Positions 1 to 9,000 of a stretch of DNA of 64,000 nt are shown here, piece by piece; the stretch's first letter is position 1; every line of letters starts with the position of its first letter. The notes under the pieces were generated by a model. That model did not search any database. It was given only the letters and a program-made list of their open reading frames with translations, and was not told the DNA's origin. Position numbers and translations under genes: made by a program. The DNA comes from DASQPA01 sp963756455 (lineage in GTDB: Bacteria; Acidobacteriota; Thermoanaerobaculia; Multivoradales; UBA5704): the NCBI GenBank assembly GCA_963756455.1, contig CAVWNC010000004.1, positions 186,001 to 250,000 of the forward strand, given 5' to 3'.

Positions 1-3000
1 ATCACCAGCCCGCAGCACCGGCTGTTTCTCGAAACCTGCTGGCACGCGCTCGAAGACGCCGGCTGCGATCCCGCCCGCCTCCCGGGCGCTGCCGGCGGTG
101 CCGGAAATACGGGCAATTCCGGTGCGATTGGCGTCTTCGCGAGCGGCAGCTCGTGCAGCTACTTCTTCGATCTCTACGCCCAGCCGGGTCTCGTCGCGAG
201 CGTCGGGCCGCTCCGCGTACAGATCGCCAACGAGAAGGAGTTCCTGCCCACCTGGGTGTCCTACAAGCTCGATCTGAAAGGTCCCAGCATCAACGTCCAG
301 ACCGCCTGCTCATCTTCCCTCGTGGCGGTTCACATGGCCTGCCAGAGCCTGCTCAGCCGGGAGTGCGACCTCGCCCTCGCCGGCGGCGTGTCGGTCCGGC
401 AGCGGGACGCCGCCGGCTACCTCTACGAGGAGGGTGGCATCCTCTCGCCGGACGGCCACTGCCGCGCCTTCGACGCCGCGGCGGCAGGCACGCTCGACGG
501 CGACGGGGTCGGCGTCGTCGTGCTCAAGCGGCTGCTCGACGCCCTCAAGGATGGCGATCCCATCCGGGCGGTGATCAAGGGCTCGGCGGTCAACAACGAC
601 GGCGCCGGCAAGATCGGCTTCACCGCCCCCGGTCCCGGCGGCCAGACGCGGGTGATCGCGGAAGCCTTGGCGGTCGCCGGTGTCGACCCAGAGACGGTCT
701 CCTACGTCGAGGCCCACGGCACCGGCACCCGATTGGGAGATCCGATCGAGATCGCCGCCTTGAGCGAGGCTTTCCGCGCCCGCACGGCGGCGCGGGGTTT
801 CTGCGCCGTGGGCTCGGTGAAGACCAACCTGGGCCATCTGGACGCCGCCGCGGGGATCGCCGGCCTGATCAAGACGATCCTCGCCCTGGAGCACCGGACG
901 CTGCCGCCGAGCCTGCATTTCTCCACCCCCAACAAGGAGATCGACTTCGCCGGCTCGCCGTTTTACGTCAGCGCCCAGTCCGCTCCCTGGGAGCCTTCAG
1001 GCGGCGTGCGCCGGGCGGGGGTGAGCGCGTTCGGCATCGGCGGCACCAACGCCCACGTCATCGTCGAGGAGGCGCCGCGGCGGGAGTCGGACCCCGGCCG
1101 GCCGTGGCAGCTCCTGGTGTGGAGCGCGCGCACGGCGGCGGCCCGCGCGGCCCTGGGGGATCGCCTGGCGGCGCGCTGGGCGGATCGGGGCGCCACCGCC
1201 GCGGCGCCGCGCTCGCTCGCCGACGACGCCTTCACCCTGCAGCAGGGCCGCCGGGCCTTCGCCTTCCGCGCCGCCCTGGTCTGCCGGGATGCCACTGCCG
1301 CCGCTGCCGCCGCCGCGGCCTTCGCTCAGGGCGCGCCGGGCGCGGTGTCGCTGGGCGAGGCGCCCCTCCACCCCCGTCCGGTCGCCTTCGTGCTGCCGGG
1401 ACAGGGCACCCAGAAGGTTGGGGTGGCCGCCGAGCTCTATGCCGAGGAGGAGGTCTTCCGTAGCGCCGTCGAGCACTGCTCCGAGCTGTTGCGACCGGCG
1501 CTCGGACGGGACCTGACCGCCCTGCTCTATCCGCTGCCGGCGGCGCGCGAGGAGGCTCTGGGCCTCCTCGGCGAGACCGCCTGGGCGCAACCGGCGGTGT
1601 TCGTCCTCGGCTACGCCTTAGCCCGGCTGTGGATGTCCTGGGGGGTACGGCCGCGAGCCCTCCTCGGCCACAGCCTCGGCGAGTACGTGGCGGCCTGCCT
1701 GTCCGGGGTGATGAGCCTGCCCGACGCGCTGACCCTGGTGGCGCACCGCGCCCGCCTCATGCAGAGCCTGCCGCGCGGCGGCATGCTCGCGGTATCCCTC
1801 GCCGCCGCCGACGTCGAAGCGCACTGCGGCGGCAGCCTGAGCCTCGCCGCCATCAACGGGCCGGAGCGCAGCGTCGTTTCGGGCCCCCTGCCGGAGCTCG
1901 ACGATCTCGAGCGGCGGCTGGTCGACCGGCGGGTGTCCTGCCGGCGGCTCCAGGTTTCCCATGCGTTTCATTCGTCCATGCTCGATCCCGTCCTGCCGCT
2001 CTTCGCGGAGCCACTGCGCCGGATCGCCCTCCACCCGCCGGAGATCCCTTTCCTGTCCTCGGTGACCGGACGGTGGATCACCCCGGAGGAAGCGACGGAC
2101 GCCGCCTATTGGTGCCGGCAGATGCGCGACCCCGTCCTCTTCGGGCCGGCGGCGGGCGTGCTGCTCGGCGCCGACGCCTGGGCGCTGCTCGAAGTGGGGT
2201 CCGGAGAGACGTTGAGCGGTCTGCTCAAGCGCCATCCCGACCTGCGCCCGGACCATCGGGTGGTGGCTTCGCTCGCCGCCGGCGCGGAGCCCGCGGGTGG
2301 GGAGCGCGCGGCGTTGCTCCAGGCGCTGGGGCGGCTGTGGGTCGGTGGCGTCGAGGTCGACTGGGCGCAGCTCCATCGGGGGGAGCGCCGGCTCCGTGTC
2401 GCCCTGCCGGGCTACCCCTTCGAGCGCCAGCGGTATCGGGTGGCAAATCGGCTACGACGACCGGCGCCAGGAGAGGTGGAGGACCCGAGATCCGTCGCGA
2501 CGGCGGAAGGCAACGAGGAGGTTTCGATGGCTGAGGAGGAGGCGAGCCGGAGCGCAAGCGCGCTCTGGCGCGAGCGGATCGTGCAGGCACTTTCAGAGAT
2601 GATCCACGAGCTGACCGGCGCCGAGCCGGGGACGATCGACGCGCAGGCGTCCTTTCTCGACCTGGGAGTGGATTCCCTGCTGCTCATCCAGGCGACCCAG
2701 AAGCTCCAGGACCGCTTCGGGCTGCGCATCTCGCTCGTCCAGCTGCTCGAAGAGCTGACGACGCTCGCCGCGGTGGCGGACTATCTCGTGCGCGAGCTTC
2801 CGAGGCCGGCGGAGCCTGCTCCCACGCCGGCCGCCCCCGTGCCGTTGCCGCCCGTCGCAGCCGCGGTCGGCCTGCCGCCGATCTCGCCAACAGCGCCGAT
2901 ATCGCAGATGGCGCCGACATCGCCGATGCTCTCGGCGCCGGAGGCGGCGTCCGGCATCGAGCGTCTCTTCGCTCAACAGCTCCAGATCATGGCCCAGCAG

Positions 3001-6000
3001 ATCGACCTGCTCCGCGGCGGCGCTGCGGCCCCCGCCTCCGCTGCCCCCCCTCCGACCGCTCCGCCGGCTCCGATCGCCGCCACCGCTCCGATCGCTCCGC
3101 CGGCGCCGAGCACCGGGCCCGAGCCGCCCCGTGCCTTTACGGGTTTCGGCCCCTACCAGCCGATCGAGACCGGGCCTGCCGGGGAGCTCACCGCGGTGCA
3201 ACGGCGGTACCTCGACGGCTTCATCGCGCGTTACGTGCGGCGGACGGCGAAGTCCCGCGAGACCACCGAAGCCAGCCGCCGGGTGCTCGCCGATGGCAGG
3301 GCCTCGGTGGGCTTCAGGCGGCTGTGGAAGGATCTCGTCTATCCCATCCATGGCGACCGCATGCAGGGGACGCAGGTCTGGGACGTCGACGGCAATCCCT
3401 ACACCGACATCTGCATGGGCTTCGGGGTGCATTTCTTCGGCCACTCACCGGACTTCGTCGTCGCGGCGATGGAGCGCCAGCTGCGTCACGGGATGGGGGT
3501 GGGGCCGCAGTCGTCGCTCGCCGGCGAGGTGGCGGGGATGATCTCGGCGTTCACCGGCCTGGACCGCGTCGCCTTCTGCAACTCGGGGACGGAGGCGGTC
3601 ATGGGGGCGCTCCGCGCCGCCCGCACCTACACCCGCCGCAGCAAGATCGCCCTCTTCGCCGGTGCCTACCACGGCTGGGCCGACGCCACCCTGGCCCGCA
3701 CCCAGGTGGTGAAGGGCCGGCGGGTCTCGCTGCCGCTCGCCCCCGGAGTCTCCACGACGGCGGTCGAGGACGTCCTCGTGCTCGACTACGGCACGGCCGA
3801 GTCCCTGGAGATCCTGAAGACGGAGATGGGGGGGCTCGCCGCGGTCCTGGTCGAGCCGATGCAGAGCCGCCGGCCGGACTTCGCGCCGCGGGAGTTCCTG
3901 CACGAGCTGCGGCGGCTGACCGCGGCGGCCGGGACGGTTCTGATCTTCGACGAGATGATCACCGGCTTTCGCCTCCACCCGGCAGGGGCGCAGGGCTGGC
4001 TCGGCATCCAGGCCGACCTCGCCGTCTACGGCAAGCTGATCGCCAACGGTCTGCCGATCGGTGTCCTGGCCGGTGGGGCGCCCTTCATGAACGTCCTCGA
4101 CGGCGGTCCGTGGACCTACGGCGACGACTCTTATCCGCGGGCGGAAAAGACGATGTTCGCCGGCGCTTTCTTCAAGCACCCGCTCACCATGAGCACCGCC
4201 CGGGCGGTGCTCGGCCGCATGCGCGAGGAGGGTCCGGCGCTCTTCGAACGGCTGAACGCGCGGACGGCGCGGCTCTGCGCCGACCTGAATACAAATTTCG
4301 CGGCGGCGGGCGCGCCGATCACGGCGGTCCACTCGGGCTCGCTCTTCCGCTTCCGCTTCGCGCCGAACGTGCCCTATACCGAGCTTTTCCCTTACCACCT
4401 GATCGACCACGGGATTTTCTACAGCCTGGAATCCGGGAACTGCTTCCTCACTCCGGCGCACACGGAGGAGGATCTGGCGCGGGTCGTGACCGCCGTGGGC
4501 GCGAGCGTCCGGGAGCTGCAGGAGGGCGGCTTCCTGCTGTCGTCCACGGGTCCGGGAGGCGCGGGAGGCCCGGGGGGCGGCGGGATTCCTGCCGACGTCG
4601 TCACGGCTCCGGCCCCAGCCTCCCTCGCGAGCGCCCTCCCGGTCTCTCCGTCGATCTCCCCGCCGCCGGTGCGCGGCCTCGATTTCAGTCTCTTCTACTT
4701 CGGCAGCTACGACGCGGCGTTCGATCCCGCGAAGTACCGGCTCCTGCTCGAAGGCGCGAAGCTCGCCGACCAGCTGGGCTTCCGCGCCGTCTGGCTCCCC
4801 GAGCGCCACTTCCACTCCTTCGGCGGGTTGTCGCCCAACCCGGCGGTGCTGGCGGCGGCCCTGGCGCGCGAGACTCGGCATCTTGAGCTGCGGGCGGGGA
4901 GCGTCGTCCTGCCGCTCCACGATCCCATCCGGGTGGCGGAGGACTGGTCCCTGGTGGACAATCTGTCGGACGGGCGGGCGGGGGTGTCGTTCGCCTCCGG
5001 CTGGCATCCCGACGACTTCGCCCTGGCGCCTGCCGCCTACGCCGGACGGCACGACGCGATGCGGCGCGGCATCGAAACGGTGCGGCGGCTGTGGCGCGGC
5101 GAGTCGCTCGCGGTGACCGGCGGCACCGGGCAGCCGCTCGACGTGCGGCTCTTTCCCCTCCCCAAGCGCGCCGATATCCCGATCTGGCTCTCCGGCACCT
5201 CGGCCGAGACCTTCAGGCTCGCCGGCCAGCTCGGGGCGGGCGTCGTCACCAATCTGCAGGTGCTGCCGCTCGACGAGCTGGCAGAGCGGGTGGCGCTCTA
5301 TCACCAGGCGCTCGCCGCGGCGGGGTTCGACCGCCAGAGGGGCCGCGTCACCGTGCTGCTCCACACCTACCTCGCGGGCGACGCCGCGATGGCCCGCGAG
5401 GCGGCCCGGCGGCCGTTCTGCAACTATCTGCGCTCCAACCTCGGCCTGGTCGCCAACCACCTGGCGAGCGACGGGCGACCGATCGATCTCGACCGGGTGT
5501 CGCCGGAGTCCCTGGACTACCTGCTCAACGGCCACTACGAGCGCTGGGCGGCCGGGAGCACGCTGATCGGCTCCGTGGAGTCGGTTTCCGAGATCGTCCT
5601 GAAGCTGGCCGTGGCCGGCGCGACCGAGCTCGGCTGCCTGATTGATTTCGGGATCGATCCGGATCTCGTTCTCGACAGCCTCAAGCCTCTCGATCGGCTG
5701 CGGCGGTCGTCGGCGGCATCGGCGGGATCGGCGGGATCGGCGGCCTCATCGCCCCCGCCGGCTCCGCGCCACCGCTTGACCGAGGCCCAGAAGGCCCTCT
5801 GGTTCCTCACCCAGATGGGGAGCGACGCCTCGCGGGCCTACAACGAGTCGATCACCCTCCACCTCGCGGGTCCGCTCGCCGCCGGCGCGCTCGCCGGCGC
5901 GCTCGCCGGCGCGCTGACGGCGCTCCTGGCGCGCCACGAGGCCCTGCGGATCGAGGTCGGCGCCGACGGCGAGTTTCTCTCCGCGGCCCCGGCGCGGCCC

Positions 6001-9000
6001 GTGCCCTTGCCGCGGGTCGATCTCTCGGCCCTCCCTGCGCCCTACCGGGAGGAGGAGGCCGAGCGGCGGACGCTCGCCTGGGCGCAGGAGCCCCTGGACC
6101 TCGCCGCCGGCCTGCTGCTCCGCGCCGCGCTGCTGCATCTCGGTGGCGCGCGCCATCGACTGGTCGTGACCACCCACCACCTCGCGGTCGACGGCCACTC
6201 GATGGGCGTCCTGGTGAGCGAGCTGGCGGCCCTCTACACCGCCGCCTGCCAGGGGAGCCCGGCGCTCCTGCCGCCGCCGGCCCGCCTGGGGGACGTCGCC
6301 GCGCGTTCGGCGAGCGACGACCCGGACACGGTCCTGGCCGACGAGGACTATTGGGCGGCGCGGTTGACGCCGCACCCGCCGGTGCTCGCCCTGCCGCTCG
6401 ACCGGCCGCGCCCCGCCGTCAAGGGCTACGCCGTCGCCCGCCACCGCCGCCGGCTCGACGGGGAGATCGCCCGCGCGCTGCGCCACTTCAGCCGGGAGCA
6501 GAAGAGCACGCTCTTCATGACCCTCCTCGCGGGCTTCAAGGTGCTCCTCCACCAACTCACCGGCCAGCGCGACCTGGTCGTCGGCGTCAACGCGACGCCG
6601 CCGTCGTCGAAAGAGGACCGGGCGCTCGTCGGCTTCCGGGTCAACGCCCTGCCTTTGAGGAGCGCAATCGCACCGGACGAGCCGCTCGCGGCCTACCTCG
6701 CGCGGCTCAAGCGGCTGGTGGCGGAAGGCTACACGCACCAGGCCTTCTCGCCCCACCGCGTGCTCCGCCGGGTGGGGCTGAAGCGCGACCCCAGCCGCTT
6801 CCCGCTGGTCTCGGTGGTGTTCGATCTCGAACGCTCCGCCGGCGCGCCCCAACTCGCCGGGCTGGCCGTCGCGGTCGACGCCAACCCGGTGGGCGCCAAG
6901 GTGGATCTCTACGTCAATGTAACGGAGTCGGCGGAGGGGCTGGAGCTGCGCGCTGACTTCGACGCCGATCTCTTCGCGACGGCGACCGTCGCGGGCTGGC
7001 TCGCGCACTACGAGCGCTTGCTCCGCGCCATCATCGAGACGCCGGAAGGGGCGATCGACGACCTCCCCCGGCCGGCGCCTCCCGGCCTGGCCGCGATGGC
7101 CGCGATGGCCGCGACGGCCGGGGTGGTGGGGCCGCTCGCGGGACCGACCTCCAACCTCAGCCGCTACCAGCAGCTCCTGTGGATGAGTCAGAAGCTGGCG
7201 CCGGAGGCCCCCCTCCTCGCCAACGGCGGGGTCGCCCGGCTGCCGCTCCGGATCGACCGCGAGATCTTCGCGCGTGCCGTGGCGAGCGTCGTCGCGGGGA
7301 GCGACGCCCTGCGTACCGTCATCGAGGAGGTCGACGGGGTGCCCTATCAACGGGTGCGGGAAGGCGGGAGCCCGGGGGTCGACTTCGCCGATCTCTCGGC
7401 GCGGTCGGAACCGTTCGCGGCGGCGCGGTCGCTCGCTCTCGCGCGATGCCGGCGGCCGCACGCGCTCGACCGGTCGCTTTTAGACGTCGCCCTCTACCGC
7501 CTGGGGGAGGAGGACTTCCTCTGGTACGCGAACGTCAACCACCTGGTCGCCGACGCCTGGGCGGTCTCCCTGGTGCTCGACGCGATCTCCCGCGCCTACC
7601 AGGCCCTGCTCGCCGGGGAAGCGCCGCCTCCCGCTTCGCCGCCCTTCGCCGACTATCTGGGGGAGGAACGCGCTCTCGCCGGTTCCTCTGAGGCGCGGCA
7701 GGCCGAGGCGTACTGGCGGGAGAAGCTGGCGCGGCCGGTCGATCCCCTCACCTTCTACGGCGAGCCGGCGGCGCGGCGGGCCGGCCCCGCCGAGCAGGTC
7801 GCCTGCGACCTGGGTCCGGAGCGCACGGCGCGCCTGCGCCGCCTGGCGGCGGACGAGCCGTTCTATTTCGCCTCGGTCGAGCTGTCGCTCTTGAGTCTCC
7901 TCGGGGCCCTGGTCGCCACCTGGCTGGCGCGGACGGGCGGCAGCCGCGCGCTCTCTCTGGGCGTGCCGTTCCACAACCGCCTGACGGCAGCGGCCCGGCG
8001 GACGATCGGTCTCTTCATGCAGATCCTCCCCGTGCATCTCCGCCTGGACGCTGCGGAGACCTTCCCGTCGCTCGCCGAGAAGCTCGCCCTGGAGAGCCTG
8101 GAAAGCGTGCGGTTCCGGCACTTCTCGGTGGGCAACCAGCTGCACCGGCGGGCCTACGAGGTGGAGCTCAACTACATGCCCGTGGGCCTCGCGACGTTCG
8201 CGGGCGTGGCGGTCGAGAGCGAGTGGTTCCAGCCGGCGGAGACGACGAGCGAGAGCCTCGCGGTGCAGATCCTCGATCGGGGGGAGAGCCTGGCTCTCCG
8301 TTTGAGCTTCCACGGCGAGGTCTTCGCCCCGCGGCAGCGGCAGCTCGCCCTCGGGCACATCCTGCGGGCGGTCGATGCCCTGCTCGAGAATCCGGCGCGG
8401 CCGATCGACTCGTTCGCGCTCCAGAGTGCGGAGGAGCGGCAGGAGATCCTCGCCGGCTGGAACGCGGCGGCGCGGGAGCTCCCCCTGGAGGAGAGCTTCG
8501 CCGCCGCCTTCGAGAGGCAGGCGGAGAAGACGCCCGGCCGCCCCGCGGTGACCGACGACCTCGGCACCTTCACCTACCGGGAGCTCCAGGAAAAGGCCGG
8601 TCGCCTGGCCGGCCTTCTGGCAGAGGCGGGGGTCGGGCCGGAGAGCTTGGTGGCGATCCTGGCGCCCCGCGACCGCACCTTCCTCGCCGCGATGCTCGCG
8701 GTCTTCCATGCCGGCGGCGCCTACCTGCCGCTCGACCCGGCGCATCCGGAGGGCCGGCTGCGGCAGATCCTCGCCCAGAGCGGCGCGCCGCTGGTGCTGG
8801 TCACCGCCGAGTTGCACTCCAAGCTGCTCGCCGCCCTGGACGGCGAAGCGGGCACCGGACGTCCACAGATCCTGGTTCTCCAGGGTGGGCTGGGGGACGA
8901 GGGCGGCCAGGCGGCCTGCCCGAGCGCCCCGGGAGACCGGCAGAGGCTCGCCTATGTCCTCTACACCTCGGGCTCGACGGGCGCGCCCAAGGGCGCCATG

